This document shows, one piece after another, positions 1 through 10,800 of a DNA stretch of 64,000 bases (position 1 is the stretch's first letter; every line of letters starts with the position of its first letter). Origin of the DNA: Clostridia bacterium (GTDB lineage Bacteria > Bacillota_A > Clostridia > Monoglobales > Monoglobaceae); NCBI GenBank assembly GCA_017436135.1, contig JAFSDQ010000020.1, positions 1 through 64,000 of the forward strand, written 5' to 3'. A program made the translations under genes and the position numbers. The notes beneath the pieces are model-generated. The model worked only from the letters and a program-made list of their open reading frames with translations. It ran no database searches and had not been told where the DNA came from.

Positions 1-724
1 CTGTTTCCTCTCCCCCTGCATAGTCGTCTCCGCATCTGCCGAAACAGGTGGAAAAGCCTCCTAAAAAGTCCAGTACAGAGTGGCGGACAGCAAAACATGC
101 ACCATAGGGGAACTCATATTGTTCCCGTACTTCCCTGTAGCTCTTATATGGAACTGTGTATCCGCTCCAAAGGGCTTCCTTTCCCTCTAAAAATACAGAG
201 GGTACAGGGGTTGGAAGCTTAAGCTCAATCTGTCCCCCTATTATAGAGGCAGAGTGGTTTTCAAAGGCAGAAAACATTGCCGAGAGCAAGCCCTCTGTTG
301 CCAGGGCGTCATCGTCAATAAACAAAAGATATTCCCCATTTGCGGTCTTTGCCCCCTTGTTTCGGGCAAGGGAAAGACCTTGGGTTTCCTCTGTGACAAG
401 GGTGGTAAAGGGGGGCAAAAGCTCCTTGGGAAAGGGCTTTGTTGAGTTGTTTACCACTATCAGCTCCAAAAGGCTTTTATCAAAATTCTGGTTTGCTATG
501 CTCCTTGCAGCTGCAGCTGCAAGCTCTGTACGGTTTGCGGTGCATATAATTACTGATAAAAGCCGTTTATATTTAACCTTTATATTTGGGGCAGAAACAG
601 GAGCCTGTCTTTTCTGTCTGCGGTTTATAAGCTCATTTATCCCCTTGCGCAAAGCGATAAGAGGCCCGCTTGTGCTGACCTCTCCTAAATTCGAAAGGGC
701 GATATTAGCCTTGTTTTTACTCAT
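1..724 (-). CDS. Family 2 glycosyltransferase, 3' end cut by window edge
   Basis: About 241 residues are visible; the C-terminus lies beyond the left edge. The first 50 residues are basic. A GT-A fold then begins with LLSVIICTANRTE, followed by a nucleotide-sugar-binding stretch ending in LLFIDDDALA (a DxD-type metal site). Further on are a GGQIEL strand and a PYGACFAVR acceptor segment, and the visible part ends in DDYAGGEE, matching the catalytic-base region of GT2 enzymes. The start overlaps the stop of the ABC ATPase gene by 8 bp, so the two are translationally coupled. It probably adds a sugar to the cell-surface glycan exported by that transporter; the sugar and acceptor are not identifiable. 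Family assignment is firm, substrate unknown. Confidence 0.85.
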   Translation of the reverse strand, partial: MSKNKANIALSNLGEVSTSGPLIALRKGINELINRRQKRQAPVSAPNIKVKYKRLLSVIICTANRTELAAAAARSIANQNFDKSLLELIVVNNSTKPFPKELLPPFTTLVTEETQGLSLARNKGAKTANGEYLLFIDDDALATEGLLSAMFSAFENHSASIIGGQIELKLPTPVPSVFLEGKEALWSGYTVPYKSYREVREQYEFPYGACFAVRHSVLDFLGGFSTCFGRCGDDYAGGEET

Positions 725-1901
725 GGGAGTCACCTCGGTTGAGAGTTATTTCCGCAGGGGTGTAAAGAACCCCGAACAATTCTGAATCTGAAATAATTTC
801 CAGAGTATCTGTCCCCTCTGCATAATCATAGTATTTAATGGGAGTCTGCCCTCTGTCCTCAAGGGAAACGCAGAGGGAATATTTTTGGGGACACAGGTTG
901 CATACAAAATCAAAGTCTATAGTTGCCTCTTCTCTGTCCCTGAATTTAAAGCCGTTGTCGGCTGTGGAAATTACAGTAACATCAAGACCAAAGGAGTTTT
1001 TAAAGGAAATGGACAGAGCCAGGGTGTCAAGCCTTGCAAATTCGGGAATAGAAGCTCTGCAGGAAATCCTTATCCTTTCCCCTGTCCGTATTACCTTTGG
1101 AGCCGTTACGGACAAAATGGACCCTACCGAAGAGCCAAAACGGTTAATACAGTTGTTGTCACAGGGCTTTGGAGAAACTGTCTCCTGTGTACAGCCTGTT
1201 ACGCTTTCCATATATGCGGAGCTGACAGCTGCTACCTCTCCGTCAGCACGTAGGGTGCCTTTGTCCAGCCATATCACCCTCCCGCAAAAACGGCGGACAG
1301 TGTCTATATCGTGACTTACCATAAGGATTGTAGTCCCCTTTTCTTTCAGCTCTCTTATCTTTGAGAAGCATTTCTGGCGAAAGGCAAAATCCCCCACCGC
1401 AAGAGCCTCGTCAACAATCAAAATATCAGGCTCTGTTGCAACGGCACAGGCAAAGGCAAGACGGAGAAACATTCCGTCAGAATAAGTCTTTACAGGCTTT
1501 TCTATATAATCACCAATATCTGCAAACTCGGTTATATAAGGGATAAGTGCCTTTGTTTCTTTTTTAGACAGACCCTGAAGGGTCCCGTTTAAGTATATGT
1601 TTGAAATTCCTGTATATTCCGGATTAAAGCCTGTCCCCAGCTCCAAAAGGGCAGAAATTTTGCCCTCTGCCCAAATTTCCCCCTCTGTGGCGTCGGTTAC
1701 TCCGCACAAAAGCTTTAAAAGAGTGGATTTGCCCGAGCCGTTTGCTCCGATTATCCCCACACATTCTCCTTTGTCTATGTTAAAAGATATATCTTTAAGG
1801 GCATATTTTTTGTTTTCAATGGCAAACAAGCCCCCGGCAAATTTGCACGGAGACTTGCGGCTGTTATAAATTTTGCTTACATTTTTAACAGAAATCATCA
1901 T
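717..1901 (-). CDS. ABC transporter ATP-binding protein for polysaccharide/teichoic acid export (Wzt/TagH-like)
   Basis: 394 residues. The N-terminal ATPase domain (about residues 1-240) has Walker [12 protein letters not shown], the divergent signature YSDGM typical of the polysaccharide-export subfamily instead of LSGGQ, Walker [13 protein letters not shown] and switch histidine VSHD. Residues from about 260 onward form an extra beta-rich domain like the Wzt C-terminal glycan-recognition module, which selects finished polymer for export. The ATG overlaps the serS stop as ATGA, and the gene runs directly into a glycosyltransferase. No permease gene is in view; it is expected beyond the left edge. 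It likely energises export of a lipid-linked surface glycan. Subfamily is clear, glycan type unknown. Confidence 0.88.
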   Translation of the reverse strand: MMISVKNVSKIYNSRKSPCKFAGGLFAIENKKYALKDISFNIDKGECVGIIGANGSGKSTLLKLLCGVTDATEGEIWAEGKISALLELGTGFNPEYTGISNIYLNGTLQGLSKKETKALIPYITEFADIGDYIEKPVKTYSDGMFLRLAFACAVATEPDILIVDEALAVGDFAFRQKCFSKIRELKEKGTTILMVSHDIDTVRRFCGRVIWLDKGTLRADGEVAAVSSAYMESVTGCTQETVSPKPCDNNCINRFGSSVGSILSVTAPKVIRTGERIRISCRASIPEFARLDTLALSISFKNSFGLDVTVISTADNGFKFRDREEATIDFDFVCNLCPQKYSLCVSLEDRGQTPIKYYDYAEGTDTLEIISDSELFGVLYTPAEITLNRGDSHE

Positions 1902-3178
1902 TTTTCAGGGTAAATTGTTTCAATTCCGCCCATATAAGGACGAAGAACTTCCGGTACAGTAATGCTTCCGTCTGCATTCTGATAATTTTCCAAAATAGCA
2001 GCAGTAGTTCTGCCGATGGCAACACCTGAACCGTTGAGAGTGTGAACAAGCTGTGCCTTATCCTTGGGAGAATTCTTGTATTTAATGTTTGCACGGCGAG
2101 CCTGGAAATCCTCAAAGTTACTGCAGGAGGAAATTTCTACAAAGCGGTTGTAGCTGGGCATCCAAACTTCAATATCATACTTCATTGCAGCAGTAAAGCC
2201 AAGGTCACCGATACAGATTTTTACTACACGATAGGGAAGCTTTAAAAGCTGAAGTACAGATTCTGCATCTGCAACCAGCTTTTCAAGCTCTTCGTAAGAC
2301 TCTTCGGGCTTGGTAAACTTAACAAGCTCTACCTTATTAAACTGATGCTGACGGATAAGACCTCTTGTGTCACGGCCAGCCGACCCTGCCTCTGCACGGA
2401 AGCAAGCGGTGTATGCACAGTATTTAAGAGGGAGCTTTGAGCCGTCAAGAATTTCGTCACGATGCATATTTGTAACAGGAACCTCTGCGGTGGGAACAAG
2501 GAAATAATCGGTGTTTGCAACCTTAAATGCATCTTCTTCAAATTTGGGAAGCTGTCCTGTGCCAACCATGCTGTTTCTGTGAACCATAAAGGGAGGGAAT
2601 ATCTCTTTATAGCCGTTTCTTGCGGTGTGGGTGTCAAGATAGAAGTTCATAATTGCACGCTCTAATCTTGCCCCTGCTCCTCCGTAAACAGTAAAGCGGG
2701 TACCTGTGATTTTTGCAGCGGTTTCGGGGTCTAATATCCCTAAATCCGCACCTAAATCCCAGTGAGCCTTTGGTTCAAAATCAAAAGCTGTAGGCTCCAT
2801 AAAACGTCTTATCTCGATGTTGTCCTCGTCGGTATCTCCGTCGGGAACAGATGGGTTTGGCAGATTGGGTATGGTATATAAAATATCCATCATTTTTTCG
2901 TCAAGAACACGAATCTGCTCGTCAAGCTCCTTAATATTATCAGAGAGAGCCTTCATTTCTTCAAAAACGGGGGCTGTATCCTCCCCTGCCTTTTTCATTG
3001 CGGGAATTTTCTTTGAAACCGCATTCTGCTCTGCTTTTTTCTGCTCTACCTGATACATAATTTCGCGTTTTTGTGCATCAAGCTCCAAAAGTCCGTCAAT
3101 ATCAACGACTTCCTTTCTGCGTGAAAGTAATTCCTTTACCTTTTCAGGCTCTGTTCTCAATAATTTAATATCAATCAT
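1898..3178 (-). CDS. serS: Seryl-tRNA synthetase
   Basis: 426 residues, normal length. It charges tRNA-Ser with serine in the cytoplasm. The N-terminal part to about residue 110 is the long helical coiled-coil arm ([18 protein letters not shown] onward) that recognises the tRNA-Ser variable arm. The class II catalytic core follows, with motif 2 around [23 protein letters not shown] and motif 3 in [19 protein letters not shown]. An AAAGGA-type ribosome site precedes the ATG. It lies 18 bp after a small membrane-protein gene and overlaps the ABC ATPase gene by 4 bp, so the four leftmost genes look like one transcript. No T-box leader was seen upstream. Confidence 0.97.
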   Translation of the reverse strand: MIDIKLLRTEPEKVKELLSRRKEVVDIDGLLELDAQKREIMYQVEQKKAEQNAVSKKIPAMKKAGEDTAPVFEEMKALSDNIKELDEQIRVLDEKMMDILYTIPNLPNPSVPDGDTDEDNIEIRRFMEPTAFDFEPKAHWDLGADLGILDPETAAKITGTRFTVYGGAGARLERAIMNFYLDTHTARNGYKEIFPPFMVHRNSMVGTGQLPKFEEDAFKVANTDYFLVPTAEVPVTNMHRDEILDGSKLPLKYCAYTACFRAEAGSAGRDTRGLIRQHQFNKVELVKFTKPEESYEELEKLVADAESVLQLLKLPYRVVKICIGDLGFTAAMKYDIEVWMPSYNRFVEISSCSNFEDFQARRANIKYKNSPKDKAQLVHTLNGSGVAIGRTTAAILENYQNADGSITVPEVLRPYMGGIETIYPEK

Positions 3179-3196
3179 TTGTAATACATCCTTTCT

Positions 3197-3604
3197 TTAA
3201 TCTGTTACAATTATGTCCTTTATTGTTTCGTAAATTTGTTTACAGTTTTCAGGGAGAGTTGCCTCGTCAATCTCTGAAAGCTTTTCCTTTGCGGCATTTT
3301 TATCACTCTTTAAAAGGGATAAGCCCTCGGATAAAATATTGTATATTTTATTTTCTGCCGAAATTTCCTCCAGCTCCTTTGTCAAAGACTCCTTTTCGTT
3401 TTTCAGAGCATAGTTTTCGTCCTTAAGAGAAACTATCTCGTTTTGAATTGTCATATTGGTCTGGTTGGTGGTTTCAATCTCGGTCATAAATCTTGCTTCC
3501 CGATTATCTGCCATAGCGGCAATTATAATTATAATTATTGCAGAGAGAAGCATAATTACTGCGTAGGTGCCAAGTTTGCTCTTTGTGACCTCTTTTTTTG
3601 TCAT
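3197..3604 (-). CDS. Small membrane-anchored coiled-coil protein of unknown function
   Basis: 135 residues. A short basic N-terminus precedes one strongly hydrophobic segment (about residues 14-31, rich in Ile, Leu and Ala). Residues 40-85 are charged with heptad-like spacing, predicting a coiled coil, and the rest is acidic and helical. The protein is probably anchored by its N-terminus with the coiled coil either outside or in the cytoplasm. The layout resembles short FtsL/DivIC-like or YvrJ-like proteins, but no diagnostic motif supports such an assignment. It lies between parB and serS on the same strand. I do not recognise the family. Confidence 0.7.
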   Translation of the reverse strand: MTKKEVTKSKLGTYAVIMLLSAIIIIIIAAMADNREARFMTEIETTNQTNMTIQNEIVSLKDENYALKNEKESLTKELEEISAENKIYNILSEGLSLLKSDKNAAKEKLSEIDEATLPENCKQIYETIKDIIVTD

Positions 3605-3659
3605 AAAATTCGCCTCTTTTCTGTATGTGTGTATTTAAAGCTCAAAATTGCCCTTTAAA

Positions 3660-3679
3660 TCCGTTTGTGTCAACAAACG
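3660..3679. repeat. Short hairpin between parB and the small membrane-protein gene
   Basis: CCGTTTG and CAAACGG form a perfect 7-bp stem with a 6-base loop. There is no U-run on either strand, so it is a weak or Rho-assisted terminator for parAB at best. No gene is seen in this 147-bp gap. Confidence 0.45.
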
Positions 3680-3751
3680 GCAATTTCATTAGCGGATACA
3701 AAAATTTTGATTTAAGGGCGGTTTTTGAAGCGTCGATTTTTGTCGAATGTT

Positions 3752-4639
3752 CTATTTTCTTAATTCAAACAGAATTCTTTCCAAATCGTCTTTGCTGTAA
3801 TACTCAATTTCTATTTTTCCTTTTTTTGCACCCTCGGTAATTTTTACCTTGGTGGAAAATTGTGAAGAAAGAGAATTTTCCAAATCCTTATAAAATTTTT
3901 GTGTCATGGGGCTTATGCTCTTTTTGGATGGGGCAGCCTTTCTTGTGTTGCCAATTTGAGCAAGAGCTTCTGCCTGACGAACATTTAAGCCGTTTTCTGT
4001 AATTTTAGTTGCAAGCTCAAGCTGGGTTTTGTGGTCAAGGGTAAGAAGCGCCCTGGCGTGACCTTGTGTTAAGTCGCCCCTCTTTACCATATCCTTTACT
4101 TCATCGCAAAGGTTGTTAAGACGAAGAGCATTGGCAACAGCGCTGCGGCTTTTGCCAACCTTTTGAGAAACATCTTCCTGTGTAAGATTAAAGGTGTCCA
4201 TAAGACGCTTAAAGCCCTCTGCCTCTTCAATGGGGTTTAAATCCTCTCTTTGAAGATTTTCTACAAGGGCGATTTCCATTGCCTGTTGTTCCTCAAAGGA
4301 CTTGATAATACAGGGGATTTCCCGCAGTCCTGCAAGCTTTGATGCCCTCCAGCGCCGCTCTCCTGCAACAATCCGGTAGGTGCCGTTTTTGGTAGGAACA
4401 ACAATTATAGGGGAAACAACGCCGTGTTCTTTTATAGAAGACGAAAGTGCTTCCAGCTTCTCTGAATCAAATTCTTTTCGGGGTTGGTTTCGGTTTGGCT
4501 CTATATCAACAATGTCTATTACAGCAATAGCCTCCTCTGATGAGCCTGTGTTATGAATTTCTGCAATTATATCCCCGGAGGAGCCGGAAAACAAGGTATC
4601 AAGACCCTTGCCCAGACCTTTTTTCTTTTTTTCAGCCAT
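3752..4639 (-). CDS. parB: Chromosome-partitioning protein ParB (Spo0J family)
   Basis: 295 residues. ParB is a CTP-dependent clamp that loads at parS and spreads, organising the origin region for segregation with ParA and SMC. It begins MAEKKKKGLGKGLDTLF, the usual chromosomal ParB N-terminus. The CTP-binding ParB/Srx domain covers about residues 40-130, with the GERRWRASKLAG box. A helix-turn-helix around LTQEDVSQKVGKSRSAV (about 150-170) reads parS, and the C-terminal 60 residues form the dimerisation domain. It starts 7 bp after the parA stop with an AAAGGA ribosome site. Two perfect parS sites lie less than 1 kb upstream, in front of parA. Confidence 0.97.
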   Translation of the reverse strand: MAEKKKKGLGKGLDTLFSGSSGDIIAEIHNTGSSEEAIAVIDIVDIEPNRNQPRKEFDSEKLEALSSSIKEHGVVSPIIVVPTKNGTYRIVAGERRWRASKLAGLREIPCIIKSFEEQQAMEIALVENLQREDLNPIEEAEGFKRLMDTFNLTQEDVSQKVGKSRSAVANALRLNNLCDEVKDMVKRGDLTQGHARALLTLDHKTQLELATKITENGLNVRQAEALAQIGNTRKAAPSKKSISPMTQKFYKDLENSLSSQFSTKVKITEGAKKGKIEIEYYSKDDLERILFELRK

Positions 4640-4646
4640 TTAATCA

Positions 4647-5420
4647 CTATCCTTTCGCTGAATTCATTTTTATAACCTCTGCCGCAAGCTTTTTGTAGCA
4701 CTTGGCGCCCTTGGAGTTTTTGTCAAAGGCACAGATTGGCTGACCGTAGCTTGGAGCCTCGGAAAGTCTAACATTTCTTGGAATAACGGTGGAATAAACC
4801 GTTGCCCCAAAGTGCTTGCGGACCTCTTCCACAACTTGTCCCGAAAGTCTTGTACGGGAATCGTACATGGTAAGAAGTACCCCCTCTATCTTAAGGGCTT
4901 TATTAGTGGATTGCTTAACAAGCTTAACAGTCTTTGTAAGCTGACTTAAGCCCTCCAGGGCATAATACTCGCATTGAATGGGAATAAGCACGCTGTCTGC
5001 ACCGCTTAAGGAGTTAAGAGTGATAAGACCCAGGGATGGGGGACAATCAATTATAATAAAATCAAAATCGTCACGAACCTCGTCTATTCTTTGCTTCAGC
5101 TGATACTCCCGATTTTCCATGTCTGCAAGCTCCAGCTCTGCCCCTGCAAGGGCAATTGAGCCGGGAAGAACCCACAAATTATCATATTCGGTTTTTATCA
5201 TTGCGTCCTTGATGGGGATATGGTTTACAATGCAATCGTAGGTTGCATAATCCTCGTCAGTAACGGAAACCCCAAGTCCGCTTGTGGTGTTGCCCTGTGG
5301 GTCAACATCAATAACGAGAACCTTTTTCTTTTTAAGCCCAAGGCTCGCACTTAAGTTGACGGCGGTTGTGGTTTTTCCTACACCGCCCTTTTGGTTTGCT
5401 ATCGCAATTACTTTAGCCAT
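4647..5420 (-). CDS. parA: Chromosome-partitioning ATPase ParA (Soj)
   Basis: 257 residues. ParA/Soj is a deviant Walker ATPase that binds DNA as an ATP dimer and is released by ParB. It shows the deviant P-loop KGGVGKTTTAVNL at the N-terminus, IDVDPQGNTTSGLG and the FIIIDCPPSLGLITLN Walker B region. The start MAKVIAIANQ at 5420 is chosen because GAGGTG lies six bases upstream; an ATG four codons earlier lacks a spaced ribosome site. It is co-transcribed with parB from a promoter at 5462-5490 next to a parS site, so ParB spreading may influence parAB expression (inference). Confidence 0.97.
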   Translation of the reverse strand: MAKVIAIANQKGGVGKTTTAVNLSASLGLKKKKVLVIDVDPQGNTTSGLGVSVTDEDYATYDCIVNHIPIKDAMIKTEYDNLWVLPGSIALAGAELELADMENREYQLKQRIDEVRDDFDFIIIDCPPSLGLITLNSLSGADSVLIPIQCEYYALEGLSQLTKTVKLVKQSTNKALKIEGVLLTMYDSRTRLSGQVVEEVRKHFGATVYSTVIPRNVRLSEAPSYGQPICAFDKNSKGAKCYKKLAAEVIKMNSAKG

Positions 5421-5461
5421 TTTGCACCTCATGTAATGCCTTTATAATTGGTTTTCTATAA

Positions 5462-5490
5462 AGTATACCACATTTTTTAGAATACTTCAA
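5462..5490 (-). promoter_or_regulatory. Promoter for parAB
   Basis: Minus strand: TTGAAG, 17-bp spacer, TATACT, with TGG just before the -10 (extended -10 form). The -35 edge lies 17 bp from the nearer parS site. Confidence 0.65.
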
Positions 5491-5506
5491 GAGAAAATGT
5501 AAAAAT

Positions 5507-5522
5507 TGTTTCACGTGAAACA
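5507..5522. promoter_or_regulatory. parS site, parA-proximal
   Basis: Perfect 16-bp match to the bacterial parS consensus TGTTTCACGTGAAACA, the loading site for ParB. It lies between the parA promoter and the tex terminator. Confidence 0.97.
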
Positions 5523-5523
5523 A

Positions 5524-5557
5524 CAAAAATCGACCCACTGCCGAAGCAATGAGTCGA
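5524..5557 (-). terminator. Intrinsic terminator of tex
   Basis: Minus strand: a 12-bp stem (arms 5546-5557 and 5530-5541, two G-U pairs) closed by a TTCG tetraloop, followed by TTTTTG. It fills the space between the two parS sites and has no U-run on the plus strand. Confidence 0.88.
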
Positions 5558-5564
5558 AAAAGAA

Positions 5565-5580
5565 TGTTTCACGTGAAACA
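5565..5580. promoter_or_regulatory. parS site, tex-proximal
   Basis: Second perfect copy of TGTTTCACGTGAAACA. Its 3' end is 8 bp from the tex stop codon and its centre is 58 bp from that of the first copy. Confidence 0.97.
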
Positions 5581-5588
5581 ATGTCGTA

Positions 5589-7742
5589 TCATATACCCTT
5601 CATTGTAAGGCTGATGCGCTTTCTCGCAGGGTCGCACTCCAATACCTTAACCTTTACAATATCTCCAATGGAAACAACTTCCATGGGATGCTTGATATAT
5701 TTATCGGAAAGCTGTGAGATGTGAACAAGTCCGTCCTGATGCACGCCAATATCTACAAAGGCGCCAAAGTCAATAACGTTTCTGACAGTTCCTGTCAGCA
5801 CCATTCCCTCTTTCAGGTCCTCCATGCTCATAACATCTGTGCGGAGCACAGGCTGTTCGACCTCATCTCTCGGGTCACGTCCGGGCTTCATAAGCTCTTC
5901 CACAATATCACGGAGAGTGGGAAGTCCAACCTCTGCCTCCTGGGCAAGCTTTTCCATTCCGTAAGCCGTTGCTTTGCCTGACAGGTCAGAGAGCTTGTTT
6001 TCGTTAATATCATTTGCGGTATATCCGCACTTTTCAAGGACAATCTTTGCGGCATCATAGCTCTCGGGGTGAACAGAGGTGTTATCAAGAGGGTTTTTGC
6101 CATCCTTTATTCTCAAAAAGCCTGCACATTGCTCAAAGGCTTTGGGACCAAGCTTCGGTACCTTTTTAAGCTGTGCTCTTGAGGTAAAAGCTCCCTCTTC
6201 CTCTCGGTAGGTTACAATGTTTTTCGCAATGGCAGAGGATATGCCTGAAATATGAGAGAGTAAGGGCGCGGATGCGGTGTTAAGGTCGGCGCCAACGCTG
6301 TTTACAACATCTTCCACTACTCCCCCCAGAGTTTCTCCCAGACGTTTTTGGTTCATATCGTGTTGGTATTGACCCACACCGATTGCCTTTGGCTCAATTT
6401 TTACAAGCTCTGCCAGAGGGTCCTGAACTCGTCTTGCGATAGAGATTGCGCTACGCTTGGTTACATCAAAGTCGGGGAATTCCTCTGCCCCAAGCTTTGA
6501 TGCGGAATAAACAGATGCCCCTGCCTCGTTGGTAATGATGTATCTTACATCTCTTCCCGAAACGGTTTTAAGCACATCTGCCGCAAACATCTCTGTTTCC
6601 TTTGAGGCTGTTCCGTTACCTATGGAAATAAGGTCAACATCATATTTTGCAATAAGCTCCTTAATATACTTTGCAGCAGACGCTCTTTGAGCGTCTGAAT
6701 GAGTTACGAAAATAACCCCTGTGTCCAAAACCTTACCTGTTGCGTCAACAACACCAACCTTACAGCCTGTACGATATCCGGGGTCAAGACCTATTACAAC
6801 CTTGCCGTGAATAGGGGGCTGCATAAGAAGATTTTTAAGGTTGAACTTAAATACTGTCATTGCCTGTTCCTGTGCCGCCTCTGTAAGCTCGTTGCGGATT
6901 TCTCTCTCTACAGAGGGTTGTATCAGTCGGGAATAAGCATCACAAACTGCGGCATCTACATATTCTGTAGAGGGGGCGGGAGTTTTAGAGAGCTCCTTTC
7001 TCTTTAAATAAGAGAGAATTTTTTCTGTATCACATTCAAGAGAAACCGACAGAAAGCCTTCCTTTTCCCCGCGGTCAATTGCAAGAATTCTGTGGGGGGC
7101 AAGCTTTGAGCAGCCCTCTGAAAATTCGTAGTACATACGATATACGCTGTCCTCGTCCTTTGTAGCGGAGGTTACAACGATTCCTGTCTTAAACATAAGC
7201 TCGCGGATTTTTTTGCGGTGGTCGGCATTGTCGGAAACAGCTTCGGCAATAATATCCATTGCCCCTGCAATAGCTTCCTCGGCTGTGGCAACCTCTTTTT
7301 CCTCACTTATATATTCTGACGCAAGGGCAAGAATGTCTGTGTTGTCGGGGTTTTGTTCATATATAAGGGTGGCAAGAGGCTCAAGACCTTTCGCTTTTGC
7401 AACGGTTGCACGGGTTTTGCGCTTTGGCCTGAATGGACGATAAATATCTTCAATTTCTGTCAGCTTGGTGCAGGCGTCAATTGCCGCCTCAAGCTCGGGA
7501 GTAAGGTTGCCCTGTTCGCCGATTATACGCTTGACATCATTTTTCCTCTCTTCCATGTTCCGTAAATATGCCAGCCGTTCCTCAAGAGCTCTTAATACCT
7601 CGTCATCAAGCTCCCCTGTAGCCTCTTTACGATAACGGGAGATAAAGGGTACAGTATTTCCCTCGTCAAGAAGCCCTACAGCGTTTTCTACCTGCCAAAG
7701 CTTAAGGTTAAGCTCGGCGGCAAGCTGCTCGTTAATTGTCAT
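5589..7742 (-). CDS. tex: Tex family RNA-binding transcription accessory protein (YhgF)
   Basis: 717 residues. Tex is a cytoplasmic nucleic-acid-binding protein related to eukaryotic Spt6. In order: an N-terminal HTH/helical region, a YqgF-like RNase-H-fold domain starting near residue 315 (VVIGLDPGYRTGCKVGVVDA), a helix-hairpin-helix region (LLSHISGISSAIAKNIV then VPKLGPKAFEQCAGF), and a C-terminal S1 domain (TGTVRNVIDFGAFVDIGVHQ). I start at the ATG at 7742 (MTINEQL): AAAGGA lies about ten bases upstream, whereas the ATG three codons earlier directly abuts that ribosome site. It ends at a strong terminator nested between parS sites. Confidence 0.95.
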   Translation of the reverse strand: MTINEQLAAELNLKLWQVENAVGLLDEGNTVPFISRYRKEATGELDDEVLRALEERLAYLRNMEERKNDVKRIIGEQGNLTPELEAAIDACTKLTEIEDIYRPFRPKRKTRATVAKAKGLEPLATLIYEQNPDNTDILALASEYISEEKEVATAEEAIAGAMDIIAEAVSDNADHRKKIRELMFKTGIVVTSATKDEDSVYRMYYEFSEGCSKLAPHRILAIDRGEKEGFLSVSLECDTEKILSYLKRKELSKTPAPSTEYVDAAVCDAYSRLIQPSVEREIRNELTEAAQEQAMTVFKFNLKNLLMQPPIHGKVVIGLDPGYRTGCKVGVVDATGKVLDTGVIFVTHSDAQRASAAKYIKELIAKYDVDLISIGNGTASKETEMFAADVLKTVSGRDVRYIITNEAGASVYSASKLGAEEFPDFDVTKRSAISIARRVQDPLAELVKIEPKAIGVGQYQHDMNQKRLGETLGGVVEDVVNSVGADLNTASAPLLSHISGISSAIAKNIVTYREEEGAFTSRAQLKKVPKLGPKAFEQCAGFLRIKDGKNPLDNTSVHPESYDAAKIVLEKCGYTANDINENKLSDLSGKATAYGMEKLAQEAEVGLPTLRDIVEELMKPGRDPRDEVEQPVLRTDVMSMEDLKEGMVLTGTVRNVIDFGAFVDIGVHQDGLVHISQLSDKYIKHPMEVVSIGDIVKVKVLECDPARKRISLTMKGI

Positions 7743-7816
7743 ATATATCATATCCTTTCTGTGTTAATCCTTTGTTTTTATATCTTCTGTGCTGTAATTG
7801 ATTATTTTATAACATA

Positions 7817-10800
7817 TTACAACAGTCCAAAGAAATCTATCTGGCTTGTTTCTGCAAGACCGTCTAAAACGCCGTTTTCTGCCAGGGTTTCTACAACGGA
7901 CTTGTTTACCCCTGTTCTGCTCTTTAAATCCTCTTGAGAAAGGAATTTGCCCTCTTTGGCGCCGTTCATCAGGGCTTCTGCTGCAGAGTCGCCAACCCCT
8001 GCGAAAGCGTTCAGAGGAGGCAAAATTGCGCCGTCTACAATACGGAACTTTCTTGCGTGGGATTTATATAAATCCACAGGCAGAAAAGCATAGCCTCGTT
8101 CATACATTTCAAGACAGATTTCAAGAATTGTATAAAGGTCCTTTTCGTTTGCCGTAGCCCCTGTGCCCTTAAGGTTGATAACCTGCATCTCTGCCTTGAC
8201 CTTTTCCTTGCCGTTTGTCATAATTGCGGCATCAAAAAGGTCTGCGCGGACAGTAAAGTATGCAGCATAGAATTCCAGAGGATGATGTACCTTGAAATAA
8301 GCAATACGTAAAGCCATCATAACATAAGCTGCCGCATGGGCTTTGGGGAACATATACTTAATCTTTTTACAGGAGTCAATATACCAGTCAGGGACATTAT
8401 TTTCTCTCATGGCATTTTCAAAATCCTCGGGCATACCCTCTTTTGCGGCACGGCCCTTACGAACAAACTCCATAATTTTAAATGCCATACCAGGCTCCAG
8501 CCCCTTGTGTATGAGATAAACCATAATATCATCACGAAGACCGATAACCTCTGAAAGAGTGGCAGTTTTCGCCTTAACCAGGTCCTGTGCATTGTTGAGC
8601 CAAACATCTGTACCGTGGGAAAGCCCCGAAATAATCAAAAGCTCAACAAAGGTGGTGGGCTTTGTTTCTACAAGCATACCACGGACAAAGGAGGTACCAA
8701 ACTCGGGAACACCAAAGGTGCCAACTTCGCTTCCTATTTGTTCCGGAGTAACCCCCAAAGCCTCTGTGCCCGAGAAAAGACTCATAACAGCAGGGTCGTC
8801 AAGAGGAACCTCAAGAGCGTTAATTCCCGTTAAATCCTCAAGCATACGAATTGTTGACGGGTCATCATGCCCGAGAATATCCAGCTTAAGCAGATTGTCG
8901 TGAATAGAGTGGAAGTCAAAGTGAGTGGTTATAATATCCGAATCCTTTTTGTCAGCAGGGTGCTGAATGGGACAGAAATCGTGAATGTCCATGGTTTTTG
9001 GACAAACGATAATACCTCCTGGGTGCTGTCCTGTTGTTCTCTTTACATCAACAAGACCCTTTGAAACACGGATAAGCTCTTCTTCGGGAGCGACAATGCC
9101 CTTTTCTTCGTAATATTTCTTTGCGTACGCAATGGCGGTTTTCTCGGCAATTGTGCCGATTGTTCCTGCCTTGAATACATATTCGTCACCAAAAAGCTCG
9201 CCTACGTATTTATGGGCGGTTGCCTGATACTCTCCCGAAAAGTTAAGGTCAATATCGGGGACCTTGTCACCCTTAAACCCAAGAAAGGTTTCAAAGGGAA
9301 TTTCCAGGCCGTCCTTGCGCATTTTTGTACCGCAATGAGGACATTCCTTGTCGGGCATATCAATTCCTGTGGGATATTCACCATGCTCAAACCACTGGCT
9401 GTGCTTACATTCGGGACATATATAATGAGGGCAAAGAGCGTTTACCTCGGTTATGTCGGAAAGGAATGCCGCAAAGGAGGAGCCAACCGAACCACGGGAG
9501 CCAACAAGATACCCGGCTTCGTTGGATTTCTTAACCAGCTTATGAGCAATCATATACATAACGGAATATCCGTATTTTGTAATACAATCAAGCTCCCTGT
9601 CCATTCTCTTCTGCACAATTTCGGGAAGAACCTCTCCGTAGATACGGTGAGCCTTTTCGTGACACATATCCACAAGGTCCTGTTCGCAGTTTTCGATAGA
9701 GGGGGGATAAGAGCCGTCTTTAACAGGCTGAATTTTTTCACACATATCAGCAATTTTACAGGTGTTGTCAATAACAATTTCCTTTGCTCTGTCCCCAAGA
9801 TAGGAGAATTCATCAAGCATCTCTTCTGTAGTCCGCAAAAACAGGGGGGCTTGAAGGTCTGCATCGGAGTAACCCTGTGCCCCCATAAGCACACGGCGAT
9901 ACATTGCGTCTTCAGGGTCGAGAAAATGCACATCACAGGTGGCAACAGTGGGAATATTCAGCTTGTCCCCGATTTCTACGATTTGTTTATTAAGGGCTTG
10001 AAGCTCCTCTCTTGTGGCAACAGTACCATTACGGAGCATAAACTCGTTGTTGCCAAGAGGCTGAATTTCCAGAAAGTCGTAGAATTCAGCAATATCCAGC
10101 AGTTCTTCTGTGGATTTTTTCTCTACCATTCCCCTGAAAAGCTCCCCCGCCTCACAGGCAGAGCCGATAATTAAGCCCTCACGGTGCTTTTCGATAATGC
10201 TCTTTGGCATTCCGGGCTTGCGGTGAAAGTATTTAAGGTTGGACATTGAAATAAGCTTATACAGATTTTTAAGTCCAACATAGTTCTTTGCAAGAATAAT
10301 TACATGGTATTTCTGTGATGTAACAAGCTCGGGCCTTGTTTCTATGCTGTAATCAGTAGCAGAGGGAGCTTTTTTGTTAACCATTTCAGAAAGCTTCAAA
10401 AATGCCTCTGCTGTAGCCGTTGCATCATCAACTGCTCTGTGGTGATTTTCAAGACTAACCCCAAGGCGCTTGCACATAACATCAAGAGAGTGCTTCTTTT
10501 CCCCGGGGAAAAGCTCTCTTGACAATTTAAGGGTATCAAGAGTTTTGTTGTGGAAAGAAAGCCCAAGCTTTGTGGCATTATAGCGAATAAAACCGCAGTC
10601 AAAGCTTGCGTTATGGGCAACCACAACAGAATCTCTGCAAAATTCAAGAAATTCAGGAAGAACTTCATCAATGGTGGGCATATCCCGAACCATATCATCA
10701 GTAATTCCCGTAAGCTCCACAATATTTGGAGGGATAGGGGTTTGAGGATTGATAAGATGAGAAAACGTTTTGGTAATCTCACCCTTTTCGATTTTTATTG

